NCBI GenBank assembly: GCA_948470025.1
Contig: CAOKNG010000006.1
Coordinates: 1-50,848 of the forward strand
Reading direction: 5' to 3'
Origin: an uncultured Clostridium sp.
GTDB taxonomy: Bacteria > Bacillota > Clostridia > TANB77 > CAG-508
Length of the DNA: 50,848 bases
Shown piece by piece: positions 37,629 to 46,066 of this stretch. How positions within the stretch are numbered: position 1 is the first letter of the stretch; each line of letters opens with the position of its first letter. Position numbers and translations under genes: made by a program. The notes under the pieces were generated by a model. That model was not told where the DNA came from. It made no database searches and saw nothing but the letters and a program-made list of their open reading frames with translations.

Positions 37629-38501
37629 ATGAATGTATTAAACTTAGATGATTTTACGACAGAAGAGATTTGCAAAATTTTAGATTTAGCCGAAGAATTT
37701 AAAAACGGAAAACAGGTAGATTATAAGGGAAAGAAGGTAATCGCGAATTTGTTTTTTGAGCCTTCTACAAGAACGCATTATAGTTTTGATATGGCAGCTT
37801 TGCGTTTGGGGTGTAAAACACAAAATTTTGATGCGGGAAATTCTAGCTTAAAAAAAGGGGAAAGTTTATATGATACCGTAAAAACGTTTGAAATGTTTGG
37901 AAATGATGCTGTTGTTATTCGCCATGTAGAAAACGAATATTATAAGCAATTAGAGGGAATTAACATTCCAATTCTAAATGCAGGAGATGGAACAGGAAAC
38001 CATCCTTCTCAATCACTACTAGACTTACTAACCATAAGACAAGAATTTGGAAAATTGGAAGGGTTAAAAGTTGTTATTGTAGGAGACATTCGTCATTCTC
38101 GAGTAGCCCATACAAACTTTAAAATTATGCAAAGATTAGGAATGCAAGTATATACTTCAGGACCATTAGAATATAAAGAAGAAGGATATAACTATGTAGA
38201 GTTAGATGATATTATAGGCAAAGTAGATGTTGTCATGCTTCTTCGTGTACAACATGAAAGGCATAGTGAAAAAATGCAAGAAACCATAGAAGAATATCAT
38301 GAAAAATTTGGGCTAAACCAAAAAAGAGTACAAGCCATGAAAGATACTGCCATCATTATGCATCCAGCACCATTTAATCGAAATGTCGAAATTGCAGATA
38401 ATGTGGTAGAATGTGAGAAATCCCGTATTTTTAAACAAGTACAAAATGGCGTGTTTGTAAGAATGGCATTAATTCATACGGTTTTAGGAGAAAATGTATA
38501 A
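37629..38501 (+). CDS. pyrB: Aspartate carbamoyltransferase catalytic subunit
   Basis: PyrB joins carbamoyl phosphate and aspartate in pyrimidine synthesis. The 290-residue protein has the carbamoyl-phosphate motif FFEPSTRTHYSF (about 44-55), GDIRHSRVAHTN, HPAPFNRNVEI and SRIFKQVQNGVFVRMALI. ATG 37629 follows GGAAGAGG. No pyrI or other pyr gene is adjacent in this window. Confidence 0.95.
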   Translation: MNVLNLDDFTTEEICKILDLAEEFKNGKQVDYKGKKVIANLFFEPSTRTHYSFDMAALRLGCKTQNFDAGNSSLKKGESLYDTVKTFEMFGNDAVVIRHVENEYYKQLEGINIPILNAGDGTGNHPSQSLLDLLTIRQEFGKLEGLKVVIVGDIRHSRVAHTNFKIMQRLGMQVYTSGPLEYKEEGYNYVELDDIIGKVDVVMLLRVQHERHSEKMQETIEEYHEKFGLNQKRVQAMKDTAIIMHPAPFNRNVEIADNVVECEKSRIFKQVQNGVFVRMALIHTVLGENV

Positions 38502-38641
38502 AAACTACTTGTACAAAAATAATATCTATGATATATTTTTATATAGATATTTGAAAAAATCCAGAGGTATAAGATAGAAAAATAAATTACTTTAAATGAT
38601 AGATACCTTTAAAGCGAAGCAAGAAAGGAATGGGATTTTTT

Positions 38642-39370
38642 ATGGAAAATGAAGTGATGGATAAGGATAAAAAAACCATTTTAATTGTAGATGATGAGCA
38701 ACACATTGTAGACATCTTAGTTTATAATCTACAAAAAGAAGGATATAATACCTTACAAGCAAATGACGGCTTAACAGCAGTGGATATTGCACTTAGCCAA
38801 AAGCCAGACCTAATTTTGCTAGACATTATGCTTCCTAAAATGGATGGACTAGCAGTTTGTAAACGAATTCGAAATAGTTTAAATGTGCCAATTCTAATGT
38901 TAACAGCAAAAGACGAGGAAATTGATAAAATTGTAGGGTTAGAATTAGGGGCAGATGACTACGTTACCAAGCCATTTAGTGTAAGAGAATTAATGGCAAG
39001 AATTAAAGCGAATTTGCGAAAAGCAGAAGTATCATTAGAAGAAATAGAAGAAAAACCAGAAAATACCAATAAAATTGTAGTAGGAGAATTAACATTAGAT
39101 TTAGATAAATTTGAAGTACAAGTAAAAGGTGAAGTAGTAGACTTAACCTTACGTGAATTTGAAGTACTAAAATATTTAGCAAGTCAACCAGGACAAGTTA
39201 TTACAAGAGAAGTATTACTAGAAAAAGTATGGGGCTATGAATATTATGGAGATATTCGAACCGTTGATGTTACCGTAAGAAGAATTCGTGAAAAAATTGA
39301 AAAAGACACATCAGCTCCTAAAATATTAATTACCAAAAGAGGAGTTGGCTATTACATTTCCGCAAGATAA
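38642..39370 (+). CDS. phoP: OmpR/PhoP-family response regulator
   Basis: The 242-residue regulator has a receiver domain (acidic pair in ILIVDDEQ, phospho-acceptor D in LILLDIMLPKMDG, Lys in VTKPFS) and a C-terminal winged helix (TLREFEVLKYLA, VWGYEYYGDIRTVDVTVRRI). It is closest to PhoP/PhoB. I prefer ATG 38642; an ATG at 38630 abuts the AAGGA ribosome binding site. The partner kinase follows after an attenuating hairpin and a repeat. The symbol is by similarity only. Confidence 0.88.
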   Translation: MENEVMDKDKKTILIVDDEQHIVDILVYNLQKEGYNTLQANDGLTAVDIALSQKPDLILLDIMLPKMDGLAVCKRIRNSLNVPILMLTAKDEEIDKIVGLELGADDYVTKPFSVRELMARIKANLRKAEVSLEEIEEKPENTNKIVVGELTLDLDKFEVQVKGEVVDLTLREFEVLKYLASQPGQVITREVLLEKVWGYEYYGDIRTVDVTVRRIREKIEKDTSAPKILITKRGVGYYISAR

Positions 39371-39390
39371 GAAGAAAAACAAAAAAAGAA

Positions 39391-39432
39391 TAAGTCAGAA
39401 ATCAGGTAAACCATTCTGATTTCTGTCTTTTT
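39391..39432 (+). terminator. Hairpin between response regulator and kinase
   Basis: AGTCAGAAATCAG pairs with CTGATTTCTGTCT (one mismatch) around a 10-base loop and ends in TTTTT. It would reduce readthrough into the kinase gene. Confidence 0.8.
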
Positions 39433-39450
39433 CGTAATACAAAAAATCGT

Positions 39451-39520
39451 TGTAGGGGCGTGCAGTGCACGTCCGCAAATATGAAATGAAAATTTCGGAC
39501 GACCAATGGTCGCCCCTACA
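39451..39520. repeat. Paired hairpin repeat, family 1 (copy C, full element)
   Basis: Two 25-base arms (39451-39475 and 39496-39520) share outer inverted ends TGTAGGGGCG/CGCCCCTACA and inner ends GTCCG/CGGAC. The inner hairpins differ (CGTGC-GCACG in one, CGACC-GGTCG in the other) but each stays self-complementary. It ends 10 bases before the kinase's ribosome binding site. Confidence 0.88.
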
Positions 39521-39541
39521 TTAAAACAAAAGGGGATTAAC

Positions 39542-40978
39542 ATGGTAAAAAATGTACAATTAAAAATCATATTAATTTTTACTATATTAGCAATTATTCT
39601 AATTACAGGAATTAGCACGTACTTTCTACATCAGCTACAGGACATCAATTCACAAATCGTACAAGAAGCAAACAAAGAAGAATTGGTAAACGAAACAAGA
39701 GGAATTGTAAAACAAGGTACATGGTTTATGATTTTCGCCATTGTTGGGTTTTGCTTAATTGCTACGGCAGTATCTGTTTTTATTACTGCAAAAGTAACCA
39801 AACCAATTAATAAATTAATTAGTAGTGCCAAACGCATCGCAGCAGGAGAAGAAGTAGAAATAAAAAAAGTAGCTCAAAAAGAGGATAAACAAGTAAACGA
39901 ATTAGTAGATGCTTTTGGACTTATGACGAGTGAATTAAAAGAAAACTTAAACGAAGTTTCCAGACAAAAAAATCAAATCGAAACCATTTTACTACATATG
40001 ACCGATGGCATTATTGCATTTAACATGGAAGGAAAAATCATATTAGTAAATCCGGCAGCAACAAGGCTATTACGAATCATGCCAGAAGAAGAAACATTTG
40101 AAAAGATATTTGAAAAGTTAAACATTGAAATCAATATGGAAAAAATTATCTACCTAGACAACTGGACCTCCTCCGAAGAAAGAGTCATCTTAGGAGACAA
40201 AAACATCAACCTATTTTTTGCACCACTAAAAAACGAAAATGAAACTCCAGCAGGAGTTATGGTAGTAATTCAAGATATTACAGAACATGTTAAACTAGAC
40301 AACATGCGAAAAGAATTTGTAGCAGATGTATCACATGAACTAAAAACACCAATTACCTCTATTATGGGATATGCTGATACTCTATTAGAAGGAGAATACG
40401 ACAAACAAACACAAGACAAATTCTTAAGCGTAATTGCATCAGAAGCAAGAAGAATGGCAAAACTAGTAACAGACCTTTTAGCATTATCCAGATTTGATAA
40501 CAACCAAATCAAACAAGAAAAAGAAGAATTTGATTTAGGAGAACTAGTAAAAAAATGCCAAGAAAGAGTACAACCACAAATTAAGCAAAAACGACATCAA
40601 GTAGAATGCTTTGTTACTGCCAATGTTCCCCCGGTTTATGCAGATAAAGATGGAATTTCAAGAGTCATTTTAAATGTGCTAACAAACAGTATCAAATACA
40701 CAAAAGAGGAAGGCCATATCAAAATATATGTAGGATTTGTTTATAACGATGCCTATATCAAAGTCATCGATAACGGTCTAGGCATTCCAGAAGAAGACCT
40801 ATCCAGAATTTTTGAAAGATTTTACCGTGTTGACAAAGCACGTACAAGAGAAATGGGAGGAACCGGATTAGGATTATCCATTGCCAAAGAAATACTAGAT
40901 AGAAATGGTGGAAGCATCGACATAAAAAGCGAACAAGGACAAGGCACAGAGGTCGTTATCCGCATTCCAACGAAATAG
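39542..40978 (+). CDS. phoR: PhoR/WalK-like sensor histidine kinase
   Basis: The 478-residue kinase has two helices (about 8-26 and 60-82) around a short outer loop, a HAMP domain (TKPINKLISSAKRIAAGEEV), a PAS-like domain, a dimerisation domain with the phospho-His in VADVSHELKTPITS, and the ATPase domain with NSIKYTKEEG, DNGLGIP, FYRVDKARTREMGGTGLGLS. ATG 39542 follows AAGGGG. It probably phosphorylates the regulator at 38642. The small outer loop suggests that a membrane or intracellular signal is sensed. Confidence 0.93.
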   Translation: MVKNVQLKIILIFTILAIILITGISTYFLHQLQDINSQIVQEANKEELVNETRGIVKQGTWFMIFAIVGFCLIATAVSVFITAKVTKPINKLISSAKRIAAGEEVEIKKVAQKEDKQVNELVDAFGLMTSELKENLNEVSRQKNQIETILLHMTDGIIAFNMEGKIILVNPAATRLLRIMPEEETFEKIFEKLNIEINMEKIIYLDNWTSSEERVILGDKNINLFFAPLKNENETPAGVMVVIQDITEHVKLDNMRKEFVADVSHELKTPITSIMGYADTLLEGEYDKQTQDKFLSVIASEARRMAKLVTDLLALSRFDNNQIKQEKEEFDLGELVKKCQERVQPQIKQKRHQVECFVTANVPPVYADKDGISRVILNVLTNSIKYTKEEGHIKIYVGFVYNDAYIKVIDNGLGIPEEDLSRIFERFYRVDKARTREMGGTGLGLSIAKEILDRNGGSIDIKSEQGQGTEVVIRIPTK

Positions 40979-40983
40979 ATACA

Positions 40984-41061
40984 TGTAGGGGTCGATGAAG
41001 GCACCGACCCGTAGATAGCAAATAAAATCAGAATGGGTCGATGAAGGCATCGACCCCTACA
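40984..41061. repeat. Paired hairpin repeat, family 1 (copy D, full element)
   Basis: Two 27-base arms (40984-41010 and 41035-41061) have TGTAGGGG/CCCCTACA ends. Each arm is a GGGTCGATG-AAGG-CAtCGACCC hairpin. Unlike copy A, the loop AAGG is in direct, not inverted, orientation in both arms. It lies between the kinase and lepB. Confidence 0.88.
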
Positions 41062-41085
41062 ATTAGAAAAATAGGAGGAGTTCAA

Positions 41086-41736
41086 ATGAATGAAGAAGGA
41101 AAATGGAACGCAAAAGAGATATTAGAATGGGTATATTGCATCATTATTGCAGTCGTACTAGCCCTACTTGTACGCTATTTTGTAGGTACCCCAACCATAG
41201 TGCAACAACCATCTATGTATCCAACCTTAAAACCAGGACAAAGACTTCTTCTAAATAGAACCGTACGAACCTTTAAACATACACCAGAACGTGGTGATAT
41301 TGTAACCTTTGAGGCACCAAGCAAAGGCTATGTATCCTCCATTGAAGCAAACCTAAAAAACCCAGTTGCCACCTATGATTATAAAATAAACAATCTATTT
41401 AGCAAAATCCGTTACTACGTACTAGAAATAGGAAAAACTAGCTATATTAAACGTGTTATTGGACTTCCAGGAGAACATATCAAAATCGAAAATGGAAAAG
41501 TCTATATCAATGGAGAAGAGCTAGACGAACCATATTTAGACAAAGACGTAAAAACAGAATCCTTAGACGGAGTATTTACTGATATCATCGTCCCACAAAA
41601 CTGCGTATTTGTTATGGGAGACAATCGCCCACAAAGTACAGATTCCAGAAGATTCGGCTGTATTCCCCTAGAAAAAATCGAAAGCAAAGTCTGGATTCGC
41701 TTCTGGCCATTCGATGTATTTGGAAATGTAGAATAA
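41086..41736 (+). CDS. lepB: Signal peptidase I
   Basis: This 216-residue S26 peptidase removes Sec signal peptides. It has one N-terminal helix (about 15-35), the catalytic Ser in QQPSMYPTLKPGQ, the catalytic Lys in SYIKRVIGLPGE and the late motif MGDNRPQSTDSRRFGCI. ATG 41086 follows AGGAG; an upstream in-frame GTG lies in the repeat and is unlikely. Confidence 0.93.
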   Translation: MNEEGKWNAKEILEWVYCIIIAVVLALLVRYFVGTPTIVQQPSMYPTLKPGQRLLLNRTVRTFKHTPERGDIVTFEAPSKGYVSSIEANLKNPVATYDYKINNLFSKIRYYVLEIGKTSYIKRVIGLPGEHIKIENGKVYINGEELDEPYLDKDVKTESLDGVFTDIIVPQNCVFVMGDNRPQSTDSRRFGCIPLEKIESKVWIRFWPFDVFGNVE

Positions 41737-41757
41737 ATGTACAAATCAAAAAATGCC

Positions 41758-41783
41758 TGTAGGGGTTGCATATCATGCAACCC
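41758..41783. repeat. Single hairpin repeat, family 1 (copy E, half element)
   Basis: TGTAG is followed by the hairpin GGGTTGCAT-ATC-ATGCAACCC. It is a single arm without the second hairpin. The copy in the prepilin leader (2790-2814) is a decayed form of this one. Confidence 0.85.
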
Positions 41784-41831
41784 TAATATACAAATTGTAA
41801 CAATAGAAAAACAAAAATTGCAATAAATCCA

Positions 41832-41860
41832 TTGAAAAACAAACAAAAATACGATATAAT
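41832..41860 (+). promoter_or_regulatory. Putative promoter of holB-ricT
   Basis: TTGAAA (41832-41837) and TATAAT (41855-41860) are 17 bp apart, 36 bases before holB. Confidence 0.65.
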
Positions 41861-41896
41861 ACACAAGAAAGATTAAATGTAAGGAAATTTTGAAGG

Positions 41897-42788
41897 ATGG
41901 CTTTTGAAAATTTGGTAGGAAATGAACAAGTAAAGAAATTACTTGTTTCAATGATAGAACAAGAAAAAACCACACATGGTTACTTATTTGTAGGTCCAAC
42001 TGGAATTGGAAAAACACTATTTGCAAAAGAATTTGCAAAAATGATTTTGTGCCTAGAACAAAAAGCATGTGGAACATGCAAATCTTGTTTGCAATTTGAA
42101 GAACATAATCAACCAGACTTTATTTTACTAGAACCAGAAGAGGGAAAAATTAAGATTGAACAAATAAGACGGAATGCAAGCAAAAATATTAGAAAAACCA
42201 ATTATTTCTACGAAAAAAGTATATGTGATAAAAGATGCAGACACGATGACAAAAGAAGCAGGAAATTGTTTACTAAAAACCTTAGAAGAACCACCTCCAT
42301 TCGTTACCATTATTTTAGTAGCTACGAACGAAAGTGCATTACTAAATACCATTCGTTCCCGCTTAATGAAAGTGGTATTTCAGAAAATAGAAGATACAAC
42401 CCTACAAGATTTTTTACAAAAACATCATATGGTACAAGAAATCACAAAAGAACGCCTAGAAGCATTTGATGGTAGTATTGAAAAAGCACAAAAGATAGAA
42501 ACAAAGAAAGAAATCTATGATGAAATACAAACTATTTTTGGACAAGTAGAAAATTATCAATTATTAGATGTCATTCATAGGTTAGAGGTTTTATATCAAA
42601 ACAAAGAAAATATTGAGGAAATATTAGACTATATTACGATTCTATTTTCAAAAAAAGCAAAAACAAAACCTCATTATATACAATATATTGAAACCATTGA
42701 AGAAGTAAAGAAAAATCTAAAATTCAATAGTAATTACGATATGAGTATCGATAACATTTTATTGAACATATGGGAGGAATCAGTTTGA
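41897..42788 (+). CDS. holB: DNA polymerase III delta-prime subunit, joined by +1 recoding at CGG
   Basis: HolB is part of the clamp loader that places the beta clamp on DNA and is essential in model bacteria. Joined across one extra base, the product is 296 residues. It has Walker A GPTGIGKT (about 34-41), a four-Cys zinc site around CGTCKSC, then IEQIR-G-MQAKILEKPI across the break, and the delta-prime core DTMTKEAGNCLLKTLEEPP. The first frame reads AGA CGG AAT at codon 92 (42170-42172). Dropping the C keeps every later motif in frame. The stop overlaps ricT. As a free-standing truncated gene it would leave the cell without this subunit. Confidence 0.82.
42170..42172 (+). other. CGG recoding site in holB
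   Basis: Codon 92 is CGG between AGA and AAT. Reading AGA-C-GGA-ATG restores the clamp-loader sequence. The zero frame stays open until 42469 with no family match. Confidence 0.78.
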
Positions 42789-43708
42789 AAGAAATTATAG
42801 GAGTTCGTTTTAAAAGACCCGGAAAAATCTATTTTTTCGACCCAAAACATTATAAACTAAAAATGGGTCAACACGTTATTGTAGAAACCGCAATGGGGCA
42901 AGAATTTGCAGAAGTAATCATCGAAAATAAATTGCTACCAGAAGAAAAGATAGAAAACGAATTAAAACCAATTATAAGAGTTGCTGGGTATAAGGATTAC
43001 AAGCACCATGAAGAAAATAAAAAACAAGAAAAAGAGGCTTTTCATATTTGTGAGGAACAAATTAAAAAACACAAATTGGCAATGAATTTAACCGATGTAG
43101 AATATAAATTTGATAATAGCAAGGTATTATTCTATTTTACCGCAGATGGAAGAATTGACTTTCGAGAATTAGTAAAAGACTTAGCAGCTATTTTTAAAAC
43201 CAGAATTGAACTTCGTCAAATTGGAGTAAGGGATGAAGTAAAACGAATTGGTGGAAATGGTATGTGTGGAAGGCAGTTATGCTGTACAACGTTCTTACCA
43301 AACTTTGAAACCGTATCCATAAAAATGGCAAAAGAGCAAAACATCTCACTAAATCCATCCAAAATATCAGGCAATTGTGGACGACTTATGTGTTGTTTAA
43401 AATATGAAGAAGAAGCATATTTAGATAAACTAAAAAAATTACCTAAAGTAGGAGCCATTGTAAAATCCAAAGAAGATGGAGAAGGAATTGTCGATTCAGT
43501 TGAAATTTTAAAAGAAAAAATACGAGTAAAATTTAGAGACAAAGAAGGCTTTTATTACAAAAAATTAGAAGCAAGAGACTTAAAAATTATTAAAGATGTA
43601 GAAGACAAAGAAGACATACAAGGCGTAGACAAAGAAGAATTAAAAGAACTTCGAAAATTAGAAAAATTAGAAGAAGAAGACAAAAAAAATCAGACACAAG
43701 ATATGTAA
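42785..43708 (+). CDS. ricT: PSP1-domain protein RicT (YaaT)
   Basis: RicT (YaaT) works with RicA and RicF in B. subtilis, where the complex affects RNase Y specificity and sporulation, and binds iron-sulfur clusters. The 307-residue protein has the PSP1 region with conserved cysteines NGMCGRQLCCTTFLP and GNCGRLMCCLKYE, then a charged tail. I chose the TTG at 42785, eight bases after GGGAGG and overlapping holB. The holB-ricT order matches Bacillus. There is no in-frame CGG. Confidence 0.92.
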   Translation: MKEIIGVRFKRPGKIYFFDPKHYKLKMGQHVIVETAMGQEFAEVIIENKLLPEEKIENELKPIIRVAGYKDYKHHEENKKQEKEAFHICEEQIKKHKLAMNLTDVEYKFDNSKVLFYFTADGRIDFRELVKDLAAIFKTRIELRQIGVRDEVKRIGGNGMCGRQLCCTTFLPNFETVSIKMAKEQNISLNPSKISGNCGRLMCCLKYEEEAYLDKLKKLPKVGAIVKSKEDGEGIVDSVEILKEKIRVKFRDKEGFYYKKLEARDLKIIKDVEDKEDIQGVDKEELKELRKLEKLEEEDKKNQTQDM

Positions 43709-43764
43709 AAATGTTTTAAATATTTAAAAAAGTAATATATATAGTAAAAAAGGAGGGAATGAAT

Positions 43765-43941
43765 ATGGCATATAAAATAACAGATGCATGTATTAGTTGT
43801 GGTGCATGTGCAGCAAACTGCCCAGTAGAATGCATTAAACAAGGCGAAGAGAGATTTGAAATTGACCAAGATGCATGTATTGGATGTGGGATGTGTGCAC
43901 AAACATGTCCAGTAGACGCACCAGTAAGCGATGGAGAATAA
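43765..43941 (+). CDS. 2[4Fe-4S] ferredoxin
   Basis: The 58-residue protein has two cluster motifs, CISCGACAANCPVEC and CIGCGMCAQTCPVDA, and is a clostridial-type low-potential electron carrier. It can serve the 2-oxoacid oxidoreductase encoded at 45096-48149. ATG 43765 is eight bases after AAAGGAGG; ATG 43759 is too close. Confidence 0.96.
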   Translation: MAYKITDACISCGACAANCPVECIKQGEERFEIDQDACIGCGMCAQTCPVDAPVSDGE

Positions 43942-43954
43942 AAATAAAAAAAGG

Positions 43955-43978
43955 GGACTAAGTGTAAAAACTTAGTCC
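43955..43978. terminator. Hairpin between ferredoxin and the 44-residue gene
   Basis: GGACTAAG pairs with CTTAGTCC around an 8-base loop. On the minus strand it is followed by CCTTTTTTTATTTTT, a proper T-tract, so it mainly ends the minus-strand gene. Confidence 0.75.
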
Positions 43979-44112
43979 TAATACAATTTTAAGGTATCTT
44001 CAATAACTTCTTTAATGCATTCTAGGTCATCATTTTCTTCATGAACTTCGAACATATAATGATCTAGTTTATCCTTTTGTACATTAATGACGATTTTACC
44101 TAATTCTTTCAT
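43978..44112 (-). CDS. Conserved-looking 44-residue small protein
   Basis: This short gene encodes MKELGKIVINVQKDKLDHYM and continues to 44 residues, acidic in the second half. AAAGGAGGTG lies 6 bases before the ATG, and a terminator hairpin starts at its stop. Codon use matches the neighbours. I recognise no family, but the signals at both ends make chance unlikely. Confidence 0.65.
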   Translation of the reverse strand: MKELGKIVINVQKDKLDHYMFEVHEENDDLECIKEVIEDTLKLY

Positions 44113-44342
44113 AGGAAAACACCTCCTTTGTCTTTAGTAACTGTAATAGAATACCATGAAAAGTTTGGTAAAAAAATTTAAGACGAAGGAAACGGAAAAT
44201 AAAATGTCGAATTTTCTTAGAAAATAGGTGATATTTTACCAATAGATTAAAAATGTTTTTGTAGAATTTTTGGAAAATTCGTAGAAAAAAATAGCAATTC
44301 ATGATATATTGTAAAAAAGAAAAAGAAAGGGGAATAAAATAC

Positions 44343-45050
44343 ATGGAAAGAACTGTAAAATCAATGATGCTAATGATAGTTTTAGCAATCGCCATGTTTA
44401 TGTTAACAGGGTGTGCGAACATTAATTATGAAATCAAACTAGAAAAAGATGGAAGTGGGGAAATATCTTATATTATGGGATATGACAAAAACTTTCTAAA
44501 TAGTATGGAAGTTTCGGTGGAAGACTTAAGAGGAGATAATTCTTTTGATGAAATGAGACAAGAGGCACAACAGGAAGGATATACCATAGAAGAATATGAA
44601 GATAGTACTACTTATGGGTTTAAAGCTTATAAACATGTAGAAAATGTTCAAAATGAATTTAAAGTAATGGAAGACAGTACAGGAGAAGATGCCATTCATT
44701 TTGAAAAAAGCTTTTTCAAAACAAGTTTTTCACAAAATGCAACATTAGACTTAAGTGATTTATCTGGAGAAGGACAAGCAGAAGATGCCTTAACCTCAGC
44801 AATCATGGGACAAATGAAAATTAGCTACAAAATAGTATTACCATTTGCAGTAGGCCAAAACAATGCAAGCAATGTGTCCGAAGATGGCAAGACATTAGAA
44901 TGGACTCTAAAAGCAGGACAAACCAATGAAATTAACTTCACAGCAGAGCAAAGCAATATGGTCAATATTGCCATCATTGCAGGAGCAGTTATACTTGTTC
45001 TTATCTTAATTCTTGCTATCACATCTCGTGGAAAAAACAAGAAAAATTAA
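44343..45050 (+). CDS. Lipoprotein with C-terminal membrane helix (DUF3153-like)
   Basis: The 235-residue protein has a lipobox (MFMLTGC, Cys about residue 24), an outer domain starting NINYEIKLEKDGSGEISYIM that resembles DUF3153-type proteins, and a C-terminal helix (about 208-228) with a basic end. It is thus anchored at both ends. Lgt (17622) would lipidate it. ATG 44343 follows AAAGGGG. Function unknown. Confidence 0.8.
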   Translation: MERTVKSMMLMIVLAIAMFMLTGCANINYEIKLEKDGSGEISYIMGYDKNFLNSMEVSVEDLRGDNSFDEMRQEAQQEGYTIEEYEDSTTYGFKAYKHVENVQNEFKVMEDSTGEDAIHFEKSFFKTSFSQNATLDLSDLSGEGQAEDALTSAIMGQMKISYKIVLPFAVGQNNASNVSEDGKTLEWTLKAGQTNEINFTAEQSNMVNIAIIAGAVILVLILILAITSRGKNKKN

Positions 45051-45063
45051 TAATCGGTATATT

Positions 45064-45091
45064 AAAAAGGACGACTGTTGGTCGTCCTTTT
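45064..45091. terminator. Bidirectional terminator
   Basis: AAAAAGGACGAC pairs with GTCGTCCTTTT around TGTTG, between the lipoprotein gene and porB, which converge here. Confidence 0.9.
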
Positions 45092-45095
45092 AACC

Positions 45096-46050
45096 TTATT
45101 CTTTATTCGTAATTTCCTCTAAATCCAAAAGCTCTTGCCATCTTGCGTCTACTTCTTTTTGGAATTCTTCAATCATCCACTCATTTCCTGGTTTAAACAT
45201 GTGTTTAAAACGTTTTTGAGGTTTTAAGAATTCTTCAATTGGTAACTTTTTAGTAGGCTTATAGTTTACTTTGTAAACCCCATCTACTACTTCATATAAA
45301 GGCCAATAGCAAGTTTCTACAGCAAGTTTATTAATTTGCATTAAATCTTCGGTCGCATATCCCCATCCTCTTGGGCATGGTGCAAGCACATTTAAGAAAC
45401 ATGGACCTTCTGTGTAAATGGCTTTTTCAGATTTCTCATATAAATCTTTAAAGTTATTAAGGGCAATGGTTTGGGCAACATATGGTAAGTGATGTCCTAC
45501 CATAATTTTGGCTAAATCTTTTCTGGATTGCATTTTACCAGGAATCACACTTCCAGCAGGAGTGGTTGTGGTATCTGCAAATTTTGGAGTTGCACTAGAA
45601 CGCTGAATACCAGTATTCATATAAGCTCCATTATCATAACACACATATACCATGTCATGACCTCTTTCCATTGCTCCTGAAAGAGATTGTAACCCAATAT
45701 CATAAGTTCCACCATCTCCACCAAATGCGATAAATTTTGTATGCGAATCTTTTGGTAGTTTTCCTTGCTTTTTCATAGAGTTGTAAGCGGCTTCTACACC
45801 AGATAGGGTAGCAGCTGCGTTTTCAAATGCTGTATGAACAAAAGAGTCCGTCCAAGCAGTGTATGGATAAATAAAAGTAGAAACCTCCATACATCCTGTG
45901 GCACCAGAAATGACTGCGTGGTCTTCTTCTTTTAATGCTCGTAATATCATTCTAGCAACTGGAGGTGCTCCACATCCAGCACACATTCTATGTCCGTGAT
46001 GTAAAACGAGATGGTTTATTTGCTACAAGTTCTTTTACATTATATGCCAT
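45096..46050 (-). CDS. porB: 2-oxoacid:ferredoxin oxidoreductase beta subunit, joined by +1 recoding at CGG
   Basis: PorB binds thiamine diphosphate and an iron-sulfur cluster in pyruvate (or related 2-oxoacid) oxidation to acyl-CoA. The joined product has 317 residues. It starts MAYNVKELVANKPSRFTS at 46050 after AAAGGAGTG, then CGG (45996-45994) followed one codon later by TAG. Dropping the C gives TSGHRMCAGCGAPPVARM, in which the GH and CxGCGxP residues are family hallmarks. Downstream are GGDGGTYDIGLQSLSGA and YDNGAYMNTGIQRS, the cofactor region. Without the shift the protein would end after 20 residues. Confidence 0.9.
45994..45996 (-). other. CGG recoding site in porB
   Basis: Codon 19 is CGG between TCA and ACA TAG. 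Reading TCA-C-GGA-CAT restores the conserved Gly-His before the cluster cysteines. This is the clearest of the seven sites. Confidence 0.85.
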
Positions 46051-46066
46051 AAATTTTCACTCCTTT

